A stretch of DNA of 31,351 nucleotides from Kriegella sp965368185 (GCA_965368185.1 CBDULZ010000058.1:1-31351); one strand, 5' to 3'. Positions 1 through 8,051 are shown, counted from the stretch's first letter. Numbers and translations: made by a program. The notes: generated from the letters alone by a model not told the origin.

Positions 1-1014
1 AACGGCTTCCTTACGGCAGAGGCCGATGGCGATGCCACTAATGAATCATTGACAGCAGCCGTCTTAACAGGTACCAATCTGGTACTTACAGAATCGGGCA
101 CGGACACCACCGTCGACCTAGGAGGTTTACAACCATCGGGAACAACAGGTTCCGTATTTTTTGCCGGTGCTGATGGAAAACCGACCGATAATAATGGCCA
201 TTTGTTCTGGGATAGCGCAAATAACCGACTGGGGGTCGGATCCAATTCCGGGTTAACAAACAAACTTACGGTAAATGGTACTACTAGAACATCGGGAGTA
301 AATAATTCCGACGGAACCGTAGGGCAACCCTCCTATCGTTTTACAGGAGATAGCAATACGGGTATGTTCAGTGATGCCGCCGATCAATTGGCCTTTTCTA
401 CCGGAGGCCAAGAAGCCATCCGAATCAAATCAAACCAAGAAGTCGGCATTGGGACAAATGCGCCAACCGAACAATTGGATGTCAACGGAAAGGCTAGAAT
501 CCGTACCTTGGATGATGCCCAAAACACTGACAAAGTTCTTACTACCGACGCTACAGGTGTTCTTCGTACTTCGAAAATCAATTATGGAGGACGCTGGACA
601 AATACCGACGCCACTACCAATTTAAACGTGAACGGCACCCTGGCCCCAATTTTCGGAACCGAGGATTATAAAGATGATGGAACAAATCTCTATCAGGTAA
701 GCGGAAATACGTTGACTGTTAAAGAATCCGGTCGCTACACCATTGTTGCCAATCTGTCTTTATACACCACATCAGCAAGGGCCAATACCAATGCCAGAAT
801 TGCGGTTAACGGTACCGCGGTCAGCGCACGGGCCGCCTCGGGTTATGTTCGAAACGCCGGTGGTCACAATCAATCGAGTATTCACATGAACGAAATTTTG
901 CAATTGAATGCCAACGATGTTATTACCATAATAACATATAGGGAAGGTAATTCAGGTACGGTTCGACAAAATGCTTCCGGCGAATCAAGTTTTGTAATCA
1001 ATAAATTGAGATAA
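1..1014 (+). CDS. Tail-fibre-like surface protein with C1q/TNF-like C-terminus (5' end outside window)
   Basis: The reading frame is open from the first base, so this is the last 337 residues of a longer protein; the start is not in the window. It begins with low-complexity beta-rich sequence of the type GTNLVLTESGTDTTVDLGG. Next come segments like those of phage tail-fibre and S74/TMF-type proteins (GVGSNSGLTNKLTVNG, TGMFSDAADQLAFSTGG, VGIGTNAPTEQLDVNGKARI). The last 130 or so residues (from about GGRWTNTDATTNL) alternate short beta strands and end in SSFVINKLR, which resembles a C1q/TNF-type jelly roll; that fold is inferred from pattern. No T9SS sorting domain is visible at its end. The next gene starts 4 bp downstream and carries a T9SS type B domain, so the two are probably co-transcribed and may form one surface structure. 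Function unknown; adhesion is a guess. Confidence 0.8.
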   Translation, partial: NGFLTAEADGDATNESLTAAVLTGTNLVLTESGTDTTVDLGGLQPSGTTGSVFFAGADGKPTDNNGHLFWDSANNRLGVGSNSGLTNKLTVNGTTRTSGVNNSDGTVGQPSYRFTGDSNTGMFSDAADQLAFSTGGQEAIRIKSNQEVGIGTNAPTEQLDVNGKARIRTLDDAQNTDKVLTTDATGVLRTSKINYGGRWTNTDATTNLNVNGTLAPIFGTEDYKDDGTNLYQVSGNTLTVKESGRYTIVANLSLYTTSARANTNARIAVNGTAVSARAASGYVRNAGGHNQSSIHMNEILQLNANDVITIITYREGNSGTVRQNASGESSFVINKLR

Positions 1015-1018
1015 ACCC

Positions 1019-2188
1019 ATGCGAGGCAATACTTTCATAGCATTATTCTTCTTAAGCACAGGTATCTGGTCGCAAGATGCGGTGCATAATTTTGGCACGA
1101 TGCAAATTCATGGAACGGTCTCCGTCGGTTTTCATCTCGATATAATCAATGATGGCGCGCTGACCCATAATTCGGGTTTGGTCGGTTTCTATGGAGATGA
1201 CAGAAACATAAGGGTATCGGGAACTATCGCTCCGCACCTTTATGATACTGAAATAATCGTCGACCAAGGGTTGTTTTTAGAAATACCCATTTCCATTACG
1301 AATAATGCGAACTTTATTACAGGAAACGTAAACACCTCAAGGAACCAAGCCGACACCTATTTACAATTTATCGATACTGCATTTTATGTAGGCGAAAACC
1401 AAGTTTCCATGGTCGACGGGTACGCCGCAATGACGGACAAGAGTACGTTTACTTTCCCTGTCGGGGATGATGAAAGGCTGCGTCCGTTAAGTTTGGCCTC
1501 CGAAACAAATGTTCCTTTTGCCAATTGTGCCTATTTTTTTGAAAATCCTGCAGCTCCTTCCACTTTCTCAAAAAGCTTTGATGAGACCCAAACCGAGACG
1601 GATTATTTGGCCGTGAACACCAAGGAATTTTGGCATTTAGAAAGCGCCGTTCCCGGTAAGATCACGTTGAGTTGGGATGAATTGAGCAATATCGATGCCC
1701 TCGGGACCTTTATTAGCGACCTGAAAGTAATCGGGTGGAGCAAAGAGCAGCAGCAGTGGACAAATCTGGGAAACACCGATGTACAGGGTGGTATGGCATA
1801 CGGATCGATAACATCGGAAGCATTCATACCCAACGATTACGAAATTATTACTATCGGAGGAAATAATGACAACCTGCAAACTTTTGACACCATAGAATTG
1901 GACAATTATTTCCTTACGCCGAATGGCGACGGAAAAAACGATTTCCTGGTCTTCGATGGTATTGAAAATTCGACGAACAACGAACTCCAAATTTTTAACC
2001 GCTACGGGGTCCTGATCTATTCCAAAAAGAATTACAACAATGAATTCAACGGAAGAGCCAATAACGGTCCACTTGTAAATAAAAGAGAAGGTTTGCCCAC
2101 GGGAATCTACTTTTATATTATTACGTTCGACGACTTAAAACAAAAACATCAGGGGTACATGTACATTTCCTCCAATAACCTAAGATAA
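1019..2188 (+). CDS. T9SS type B sorting domain (gliding motility-associated C-terminal) secreted protein
   Basis: This 389-residue protein starts with a hydrophobic signal peptide (MRGNTFIALFFLSTGIWSQ, probable cleavage after SQ or nearby). The middle is a beta-rich region with no recognised catalytic motif. The last 95 or so residues form a type B sorting domain of the gliding motility-associated (CHU_C) family: NYFLTPNGDGKNDFLVF, then LQIFNRYGVLIYSK and GLPTGIYFYIITF. In Flavobacteriia such domains direct Sec-exported proteins through the type IX secretion system to the cell surface or medium. The ATG lies 4 bp after the stop of the preceding tail-fibre-like gene, so the pair is likely an operon. 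The sorting assignment is firm. The role of the mature part is unknown; presenting or anchoring the upstream protein is inferred only from proximity. Confidence 0.9.
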   Translation: MRGNTFIALFFLSTGIWSQDAVHNFGTMQIHGTVSVGFHLDIINDGALTHNSGLVGFYGDDRNIRVSGTIAPHLYDTEIIVDQGLFLEIPISITNNANFITGNVNTSRNQADTYLQFIDTAFYVGENQVSMVDGYAAMTDKSTFTFPVGDDERLRPLSLASETNVPFANCAYFFENPAAPSTFSKSFDETQTETDYLAVNTKEFWHLESAVPGKITLSWDELSNIDALGTFISDLKVIGWSKEQQQWTNLGNTDVQGGMAYGSITSEAFIPNDYEIITIGGNNDNLQTFDTIELDNYFLTPNGDGKNDFLVFDGIENSTNNELQIFNRYGVLIYSKKNYNNEFNGRANNGPLVNKREGLPTGIYFYIITFDDLKQKHQGYMYISSNNLR

Positions 2189-2327
2189 GAATATCGACAA
2201 CGGAAAGAACAGGTATATGCTCGGTGATAAATACCAGCTCCAATTTCTCCACACCGAAAATTAATTATATTCCTTATTTTTATTGGAGCGCCAACCACAA
2301 AATACAGTCGAATACAACAGGTTTTAT

Positions 2328-2789
2328 ATGGACAGCTATACCTTACGCCCTATTACGTATGAAGAAACCTATACTGTCCGTCTTAGAGAACTTCGAAAGG
2401 GAGGAACCTTAAAGGATTGTACGTTTGAAGGAGACCAAGTGGAAACAACGGTACATCTGGGCGGGTTTCACGATAATGCGCTAGTGGCAGTGGGCTCTTT
2501 CCTTAAAAATGACTATGCAGCACATTCATTGACCAATGCCTATCAACTACGGGGCATGGCAGTTTTGGAAGATTACTGGAAAAAGGGTTACGGACAACGG
2601 TTGCTTTTCTACGGCGAACAATTATTGATTAAAAAAAATGTCGATTTTGTATGGATGAACGCCCGTAAAAATGCTTTTGGTTTTTATGAAAAACTCGGAT
2701 ATTCAAGAATTGGCAGTATTTTTGAAGTAGCAGGAATAGGAACACATCAAGTTTTATTTAAAAAATTAAATCAACACCCTAAAAAGTAG
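2328..2789 (+). CDS. GNAT family N-acetyltransferase
   Basis: A 153-residue protein with the Gcn5-related acetyltransferase pattern. It has a strand ending in YQLRGMAVLEDYW, then the acetyl-CoA pyrophosphate loop KKGYGQRLL (R/Q-x-x-G-x-G/A type), a helix, and the C-terminal signature NARKNAFGFYEKLGYSRIG. I chose the ATG at 2328 (MDSYTLRPIT) over an upstream in-frame TTG at 2283, because the GNAT fold normally begins with the strand YTLRPIT and the upstream residues look non-native. The acceptor substrate cannot be predicted. The VanY-like gene starts 3 bp downstream, so the two are probably co-transcribed. Length is normal for the family. Confidence 0.88.
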   Translation: MDSYTLRPITYEETYTVRLRELRKGGTLKDCTFEGDQVETTVHLGGFHDNALVAVGSFLKNDYAAHSLTNAYQLRGMAVLEDYWKKGYGQRLLFYGEQLLIKKNVDFVWMNARKNAFGFYEKLGYSRIGSIFEVAGIGTHQVLFKKLNQHPKK

Positions 2790-2792
2790 CAG

Positions 2793-3530
2793 ATGCAACG
2801 CAGATCATTTCTCGAAAAAAGTATTTTTACCGGTTTGGCCCTGACCGTTTTGCCCAATGTAGCACTATCTCAAAAGCGAGATTGGGAATACTCTATCTTG
2901 GAGCTGATGGGAAAAGCCGATATCGAACTCTTTGGAAAGGGTATCAACCTTAGGGAAGCCGCGCACGATGCTTTTCTAGAAATGAGGAAAGCAGCATACA
3001 GCGATGGTATCGATATTAAAATCGTATCAAGTTATCGAAGTTTTGATCGGCAGGCGGCTATTTTTGAACGCAAATATATTTCCTACACCGATCAAGGTAT
3101 GGAACCATTGGCCGCCATTGATAAGATTATCGAATATTCTACGATTCCCGGTACCAGCAGACATCATTGGGGCACCGATATCGATATTGTCGATGGCTAT
3201 CGTAAAGTAGACGGCGATGTATTGGTACCTTCTAAATTCGAGGCCGGGGGACCCTTCGAAGATTTTAAAAAATGGATGGATGAAAATTCCAAAAAATTCG
3301 ATTTCTACCTTGTATATACCGATGAACCCAAAAGAAAAGGGTTCAAATATGAGCCGTGGCACTATAGTTATGCACCGCTTTCTGTACCGATGCTGACAGA
3401 ATTCAGGAGTAAAAACATTTCCTTGTTACTTCAAGATGAAGATTTTTTAGGCAGTGAACATTTTACTACGGGATTTATCAAGAATTACATCCGTAATAAT
3501 ATACTGGATATAAACACAGAACTTTTATAG
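2793..3530 (+). CDS. VanY-like D-alanyl-D-alanine carboxypeptidase (M15 family), Tat-exported
   Basis: A 245-residue protein. The N-terminus MQRRSFLEKSIFTGLAL has a twin-arginine motif (R3-R4-S-F-L) followed by a hydrophobic stretch ending near ALSQ, so export by the Tat system is likely. The M15B/VanY zinc site is present: SRHHWGTDID gives His124 and Asp131, and EPWHYSY supplies His190. The upstream SSYRSFDRQ segment is also typical of the family. These enzymes remove the terminal D-alanine from peptidoglycan stem peptides in the periplasm. The family is clear. Whether the substrate is a tetra- or pentapeptide, or another cell-wall peptide, cannot be told. It lies 3 bp after the GNAT gene and 41 bp before the M48 protease gene. 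Confidence 0.9.
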   Translation: MQRRSFLEKSIFTGLALTVLPNVALSQKRDWEYSILELMGKADIELFGKGINLREAAHDAFLEMRKAAYSDGIDIKIVSSYRSFDRQAAIFERKYISYTDQGMEPLAAIDKIIEYSTIPGTSRHHWGTDIDIVDGYRKVDGDVLVPSKFEAGGPFEDFKKWMDENSKKFDFYLVYTDEPKRKGFKYEPWHYSYAPLSVPMLTEFRSKNISLLLQDEDFLGSEHFTTGFIKNYIRNNILDINTELL

Positions 3531-3535
3531 GCTTT

Positions 3536-3569
3536 TTGTATCTTGGAATATCATCTTGAAGTACTTTAG
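3536..3569 (+). promoter_or_regulatory. Candidate Bacteroidetes-type promoter before the M48 protease gene
   Basis: A TTG (3536-3538) lies 23 bp upstream of TACTTTAG (3562-3569), one mismatch from the flavobacterial -7 consensus TAnnTTTG. The ATG of the M48 gene follows 2 bp later, so a transcript from here would have almost no leader. Read-through from the VanY gene is equally possible. Weak call. Confidence 0.3.
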
Positions 3570-3571
3570 AA

Positions 3572-4336
3572 ATGAGAGGAGGCAATTGGAAAATACGTAT
3601 TTTAATAGGTTTGGCGATTGTCGCCTTCGCCTTTATCCAACGCTGTAATAACAAAGAAACAAATCCGTATACGGGAAGAACCCAGACCATTGATATGTCG
3701 GCAGAGCAGGAAATAGCCATTGGGCTGCAGAGTGCTCCTGAAATTGCCCAAGAATATGGCGGACTTTATCCTGATCAGACCCTTCAAGCCCAAGTTGACC
3801 AAATCGGAAACAGATTGGTTCAGAGCAGCATAGCCAGTGAGACACCCTATAAATATGAGTTTCATTTACTAGCCGACGACCAGACCATAAATGCTTTCGC
3901 GCTTCCCGGCGGACCTGTTTTTATAACCTATGCCCTATTCAAACAATTGAACGAAGCACAATTGGCAGGTGTTCTCGGGCATGAAATCGGCCATGTTATC
4001 GGGCGCCATTCTGCAGAGCGCATCGCCGAGAGCAGTTTCTGGAAAACCATATCGATGGGTGCCTCTGTAGGTGCCGATGCCGGCGGTATCGTCGGTAGTA
4101 TCGGTCAGAATACACTATTGAAAAACGGTCGCGGCGATGAATTGGAAAGTGATGAACTGGGTGTTCAATTTATGATCCAATCGGGTTATGACCCCAATGA
4201 AATGATCAAAGTAATGGAAATTTTAAAAGATGCCGCGGGTCCGAACCGGGCACCGGAATTTCAGAGTACCCACCCCGATCCCGAAAATCGCATAGAAAAA
4301 ATAAGGGAAGCCATAGAAAAGTATAAAAATCAATAG
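3572..4336 (+). CDS. M48 family zinc metalloprotease (YggG/BepA-like)
   Basis: A 254-residue protein with an N-terminal hydrophobic segment (residues 8-22), probably a membrane anchor or signal peptide; Cys25 lacks a good lipobox. A short linker leads to the family sequence MSAEQEIAIG, then the zinc motif HEIGHVIGRH with His137, Glu138 and His141. The third ligand is probably Glu190 in DELESDELG. The C-terminal STHPDPENRI is also typical. M48 proteases of this periplasmic group degrade or chaperone misfolded envelope proteins; substrates here are unknown. The length fits a compact M48 protein without the TPR domain of BepA. It is the last gene of the GNAT-VanY-M48 run; the next gene begins about 200 bp downstream. 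Confidence 0.92.
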   Translation: MRGGNWKIRILIGLAIVAFAFIQRCNNKETNPYTGRTQTIDMSAEQEIAIGLQSAPEIAQEYGGLYPDQTLQAQVDQIGNRLVQSSIASETPYKYEFHLLADDQTINAFALPGGPVFITYALFKQLNEAQLAGVLGHEIGHVIGRHSAERIAESSFWKTISMGASVGADAGGIVGSIGQNTLLKNGRGDELESDELGVQFMIQSGYDPNEMIKVMEILKDAAGPNRAPEFQSTHPDPENRIEKIREAIEKYKNQ

Positions 4337-4426
4337 TTTTTACCGCATTTTGACCCAAAAAAAGGGCAGGCAAACGTAATTCACCATAGTTTTGGTATTT
4401 CCAACCGTTGTTCTACTGTTAATTTC

Positions 4427-4449
4427 GATGAACGACCGTCCTGTTCATC
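4427..4449. other. Short inverted repeat between the M48 gene and the 55-aa gene
   Basis: GATGAAC and GTTCATC can pair over 7 bp around a 9-base loop. No T-tract follows, so it is not a convincing terminator. It may be a protein-binding site or chance. The rest of the 203-bp gap (4337-4539) shows nothing recognisable. Confidence 0.2.
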
Positions 4450-4539
4450 AATATTTCTTTACATTTACAGCTCCCAAGAAATCTTAATTACCTCAGATTT
4501 AACCCTTATAGCTTTAATTAATCATTTAAATAAAACTAT

Positions 4540-4707
4540 ATGGGAACGCTAGTACATTTTAAAAACCTTTACACGGAGGCATTCGAGAATTGTAGACCGG
4601 CCATTGCGGTCGTAATCTTAAAGGTATATTCCGTATTCTGTGCCTTAATGCTGATGATGGCAGTTTATGCGCTAACCGAAAGAGCCATAAACGGATTCGA
4701 ATTTTAG
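4540..4707 (+). CDS. Small membrane protein, 55 aa (possibly DUF6747-like)
   Basis: ATG to TAG gives 55 residues: a basic-hydrophobic start (MGTLVHFKNLYTEAFENCRP), one long hydrophobic stretch at about residues 21-45 (IAVVILKVYSVFCALML and onward), and the tail ERAINGFEF. The composition predicts a single-span inner-membrane protein. From memory it resembles small flavobacterial proteins annotated as DUF6747, which share an LxxFKNLYxxAFxN-type start, a hydrophobic middle and a GFxF end; this is not verified. It is followed by a strong terminator at 4763-4796, which supports a real transcript. No function is known. Confidence 0.65.
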   Translation: MGTLVHFKNLYTEAFENCRPAIAVVILKVYSVFCALMLMMAVYALTERAINGFEF

Positions 4708-4762
4708 CACATAAAGCATTCGCTCTTTTACCTGAACACTATTTGAAGTGAATATGTCTATA

Positions 4763-4796
4763 AAAAAAACCTGAAGGCAATGCTTTCAGGTTTTTT
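4763..4796. terminator. Bidirectional Rho-independent terminator
   Basis: A hairpin with arms ACCTGAAGGC and GCTTTCAGGT (one G-T wobble) and the 3-base loop AAT is flanked by seven A residues on the left and six T residues on the right. It can therefore work in both directions. It sits between the convergent 55-aa gene (ending 4707) and ankyrin gene (ending 4821). Confidence 0.88.
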
Positions 4797-4820
4797 CTTT
4801 TGATTGATGATAGTCTGTAA

Positions 4821-5216
4821 TCAACTTCCCATTGCTGCTTCTATAACAGCAAGTGCCTCGTTGGCATTTGAAAGTTCGGCATACTTTTTAACGGTAAAAC
4901 CTTTGTCACTTTTAATTTTAAGATCAGCACCGTTAGAGATTAACAATTCTAAAATTTCGGCCTTGTTGTATCGTGCCGCAAATATGGCCGGGGTCATACC
5001 CAATGACTTCTGATTTACGTTTTCGCCGAGTTCGATCATACGTTTTACAGTGTCAAAGTCGCCTTCCATAATGGCTTTACAAAAAGAATTGACATTTAAC
5101 TTCTTAATCGGCGTCGTAACCGTAATACCATTGCTTTTCTCGATTGTACTTTCCGCTTTTACGACAGATGCCGTCAAAAGGCAGCAAGCGATAGCTGTAA
5201 GAACTGTTTTTTTCAT
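4821..5216 (-). CDS. Exported ankyrin-repeat protein
   Basis: A 131-residue protein with a classic signal peptide (MKKTVLTAIACCLLTASVVKA) and a mature part of about 110 residues. It contains two to three ankyrin-type repeats: FCKAIMEGDFDTVKRMIELG, then GMTPAIFAARYNKAEILELL with ISNGADLKIKSDKG, and a degenerate last repeat ending EALAVIEAAMG. Ankyrin repeats mediate protein binding; a periplasmic location follows from the signal peptide. The partner is unknown. It is preceded by a 211-bp gap from the AraC-MGMT gene on the same strand and ends at the shared terminator. I saw no confident promoter in that gap. Confidence 0.85.
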   Translation of the reverse strand: MKKTVLTAIACCLLTASVVKAESTIEKSNGITVTTPIKKLNVNSFCKAIMEGDFDTVKRMIELGENVNQKSLGMTPAIFAARYNKAEILELLISNGADLKIKSDKGFTVKKYAELSNANEALAVIEAAMGS

Positions 5217-5427
5217 GATGAATGATTTTTGATTTGATGATGAATAGATTGTGATTGTATATAAATAGACTTCTTTGATTTTGTTTTGTTACGTGGGGCA
5301 TCCTGAAATAACATAATTTTAACACATTTTAAGATATGCCTTAAATTTCACAACTCCCTGATTTATTCCATAGTTGCATAATATCGAGTTTCTTCTACGA
5401 GTAATAAATTTCTAAAATAACGTGCAG

Positions 5428-6273
5428 TTACGCAATCCGTTTATTGCTCAATTTTACATTTTCGAAACCATTTATTAGCGGTTTTTTTCCATTGCCCCAG
5501 CCGTATTCGCCCATCTCGCCCGATTCCCGTATGACCCTGTGACATGGAATCAAATAAGCCACAGGATTACTGCCAACAGCAGTTCCCACAGCCCTTACGG
5601 CATTCGGGTTGTCAATAATTTTGGCAATATCATTATAGGCCAAATACTGTGCACTTGGTATCGATAGCAGTGCCTTCCATACATTTATTTGAAATGCCGT
5701 GCCTTTAAGGTCTAAAACAATTTGTTTTTCAGGAATTTCCCATGTTGCAAAATAAGTCTTCACCATAGCGCTATATTTTCCTAATTGGTGGACAAAGACC
5801 GCCTCGGGAAAAATTGTCTGCAGCAGCTCTTTTGGCGAACGGTTAATCGGCAAAAAAGATAATTGGCTTACCCCTAAATCAGATTCGGCAATGACCATGT
5901 CACCAAAAGGGGTAGGTATAACCTGATATTTCAAGACAAGACCTTTACCTCTTTTTCGGTACTCGCCCGGGGTACACGCCTCAATTTTTACAAAGGTGTC
6001 GTGCAAGCGGCCATTTCCCGAAAGTCCGACTTCATAGGCGGTTGCCAAAGTTGTACGCCCTTCTTCCAAGCATTTTTTAGCATGTTCTACCGTTGTAAAC
6101 TGTAAAAATTGTTTCGGGGAGACGCCCACCCACTGATGAAAGAGCCGTTGAAAATGGTACTTACTCAAACAAACATAATCGGAAACCTCTTCGAGCGTGG
6201 GTTGAGACCGATAGTTTTCGGTAATATAATAAATAGCCTTTTCTATAGTGTTGCAATGGTATTGATTTTCCAT
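5428..6273 (-). CDS. AraC-type regulator fused to O6-methylguanine-DNA methyltransferase (Ada-like, no N-Ada domain)
   Basis: A 281-residue fusion. Residues 10-105 form an AraC/XylS helix-turn-helix domain (LSKYHFQRLFHQWVGVSPKQ). The remainder is a methylated-DNA-protein cysteine methyltransferase: an N-terminal subdomain starting YQVIPTPFGDMVIAESD, then GTAFQINVWKALLSIP, RAVGTAVGSNP and the active-site IPCHRV with acceptor Cys244. It should repair O6-alkylguanine by one-time transfer to this Cys. E. coli Ada also has an N-terminal zinc domain that senses methylphosphotriesters; it is absent here. The gene is divergent from gpmI and has its own promoter close to the ATG. Repair function is well supported; regulatory function is inferred from the AraC domain. 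Confidence 0.93.
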   Translation of the reverse strand: MENQYHCNTIEKAIYYITENYRSQPTLEEVSDYVCLSKYHFQRLFHQWVGVSPKQFLQFTTVEHAKKCLEEGRTTLATAYEVGLSGNGRLHDTFVKIEACTPGEYRKRGKGLVLKYQVIPTPFGDMVIAESDLGVSQLSFLPINRSPKELLQTIFPEAVFVHQLGKYSAMVKTYFATWEIPEKQIVLDLKGTAFQINVWKALLSIPSAQYLAYNDIAKIIDNPNAVRAVGTAVGSNPVAYLIPCHRVIRESGEMGEYGWGNGKKPLINGFENVKLSNKRIA

Positions 6274-6277
6274 AGAC

Positions 6278-6308
6278 CAAAAATATCCATAACGGGCTCA
6301 TACCACAA
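6278..6308 (-). promoter_or_regulatory. Promoter of the AraC-MGMT gene (TTG-N20-TATTTTTG)
   Basis: On the minus strand a TTG (6306-6308) is followed after 20 bp by TATTTTTG (6278-6285), a match to the Bacteroidetes TAnnTTTG -7 element with normal spacing. Only 4 bases (GTCT) separate it from the ATG, so transcription would begin at or next to the start codon. Confidence 0.6.
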
Positions 6309-6459
6309 TCCGTTTGTTGCTATTTTTAAAGTGCCTTTATCAAATAATTATCCAGAACCAAGATTGGACAAAGAAGTTCTACCTATTCCGCATCAAAAAT
6401 GAGCTCCGGTAATTCTTAATACAAATTCGTATGCAAGCTTGAAAAAGGAAGTCCAAATA

Positions 6460-6491
6460 TTGGCAATTCGTGCCAGAACACAGTACTTTTG
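6460..6491 (+). promoter_or_regulatory. Promoter of gpmI (TTG-N21-TACTTTTG)
   Basis: A TTG at 6460-6462 and TACTTTTG at 6484-6491 are 21 bp apart and match the Bacteroidetes -33/-7 pattern. The gpmI ATG follows 22 bp after the -7 element, a usual leader length. Confidence 0.6.
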
Positions 6492-6513
6492 AATTCTGAT
6501 AAAAATTTATCCC

Positions 6514-8031
6514 ATGGACAAAAAAGTGATATTGATGATTTTGGATGGTTGGGGAAAATCACCCGACCCTAAAATTTCGGCCATAGACAACGCCAATACC
6601 CCATTTATAGATTCGCTGTATAAAAACTACCCCAATGCCAACTTACTGACTTTCGGCATGAACGTAGGCCTGCCCGAAGGGCAAATGGGCAATAGTGAAG
6701 TGGGGCATATGAACCTTGGGGCCGGAAGAATCGTATATCAAGATCTGGCTAAAATCAATCTGGCAATCAAAGAAAATACGTTGAAAGATGAAAAGGTATT
6801 AACGGACGCCTTTACCTATGCCAAGCAGAACAATAAGGCTGTTCACTTTCTCGGTTTGGTCAGTGATGGGGGCGTTCACAGCCACACCACACATCTAAAG
6901 GGACTTATTGAAGCCGGTAACACGTTTGGTTTAGAAAAAATGTTCGTGCATGCCTTTACCGACGGTCGCGATGTCGATCCTAAAAGCGGCAAAGGCTATT
7001 TGACAGATTTGAATGTTTTCTGCTCCGATAAAAATGCCAAATTAGCCTCTGTAATCGGGCGATATTATGCCATGGACAGGGACAAAAGATGGGAGCGCGT
7101 AAAATTGGCTTACGATCTGATGGTGAATGCCCAAGGCGAAAAGACAACGAATATTGCCAACGCAATGCAGGAAAGCTATGATAAAGACATCACCGATGAG
7201 TTTATAAAGCCCCTCGTTATGGTAGACAGCAATGGGGAGCCTAACGCTAAAATACAGGAGGACGATGTCGTTATTTTCTTTAATTTCCGAACCGACCGGG
7301 GAAGGGAGTTGACACAGGTACTCAACCAAGAAGACAGGCATGAAGAGAATATGCACAAGCTTAATCTCTATTATGTGACCATGACAAACTATGACGACTC
7401 TTTTAAGGGCATACATGTTATTTATGACAAGGATAATATTGCCGAAACCTTGGGCGAAGTACTTGCCAAAGCTGGCAAAAAACAGATACGTATCGCGGAG
7501 ACTGAAAAATACCCCCATGTTACATTTTTCTTTAACGGTGGAAGGGAAATACCTTTTGACGGCGAACAACGTATTTTATGCCCCTCTCCCAAAGTGGCGA
7601 CCTACGACCTGAAACCTGAAATGAGTGCTTATGATATTAGGGACGCCATTATCCCCGAACTGGAAAAAGGCGAGGTCGACTTTGTCTGTCTAAATTTTGC
7701 CAATCCTGATATGGTTGGGCATACCGGTGATATGGCCGCTGCAATAAAAGCATGTGAAGTGGTTGATGAATGCGCCAATGACGTTATTACAACGGCTTCA
7801 GAAAACGGATATTCTACCATAGTAATTGCCGATCACGGGAATTGCGATACCATGGTGAACCCTGATGGCAGCCCGAATACGGCACACACGACAAACCTAG
7901 TGCCTTTGATTTTGGTCGACAAAGACATCAAAGCAATCAACGATGGGGTTTTGGGAGACATTGCCCCTACGATATTAAAATTGATGGGTGTCGAACAACC
8001 CGAATTGATGACCCAGAAACCGTTGGTCTAA
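6514..8031 (+). CDS. gpmI: 2,3-bisphosphoglycerate-independent phosphoglycerate mutase
   Basis: A 505-residue cytosolic enzyme of the alkaline phosphatase superfamily that interconverts 3- and 2-phosphoglycerate in glycolysis and gluconeogenesis using two metal ions (usually Mn2+). It begins with the metal-binding ILMILDGWG. Nucleophile Ser61 lies in GNSEVGHMNLGAGR. Further family motifs are FTDGRDVDP, FFNFRTDRGRELT, PDMVGHTGDM and IADHGNCDTM near the C-terminus. The length is normal for the family (about 510). A promoter directly upstream and a methionine aminopeptidase gene 34 bp downstream suggest a short operon with map and perhaps the methyltransferase gene. Confidence 0.98.
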   Translation: MDKKVILMILDGWGKSPDPKISAIDNANTPFIDSLYKNYPNANLLTFGMNVGLPEGQMGNSEVGHMNLGAGRIVYQDLAKINLAIKENTLKDEKVLTDAFTYAKQNNKAVHFLGLVSDGGVHSHTTHLKGLIEAGNTFGLEKMFVHAFTDGRDVDPKSGKGYLTDLNVFCSDKNAKLASVIGRYYAMDRDKRWERVKLAYDLMVNAQGEKTTNIANAMQESYDKDITDEFIKPLVMVDSNGEPNAKIQEDDVVIFFNFRTDRGRELTQVLNQEDRHEENMHKLNLYYVTMTNYDDSFKGIHVIYDKDNIAETLGEVLAKAGKKQIRIAETEKYPHVTFFFNGGREIPFDGEQRILCPSPKVATYDLKPEMSAYDIRDAIIPELEKGEVDFVCLNFANPDMVGHTGDMAAAIKACEVVDECANDVITTASENGYSTIVIADHGNCDTMVNPDGSPNTAHTTNLVPLILVDKDIKAINDGVLGDIAPTILKLMGVEQPELMTQKPLV

Positions 8032-8051
8032 AGCAAATAGATCAAATGTTC

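Noticed and set aside
1637..1990. 117-codon minus-strand open frame inside the T9SS type B gene
   Set aside because: It overlaps well-supported sorting-domain coding sequence on the other strand, and its translation shows no domain.
2224..2412. 62-codon plus-strand open frame before the GNAT gene
   Set aside because: It overlaps the GNAT start in another frame, and its composition does not suggest a real protein.
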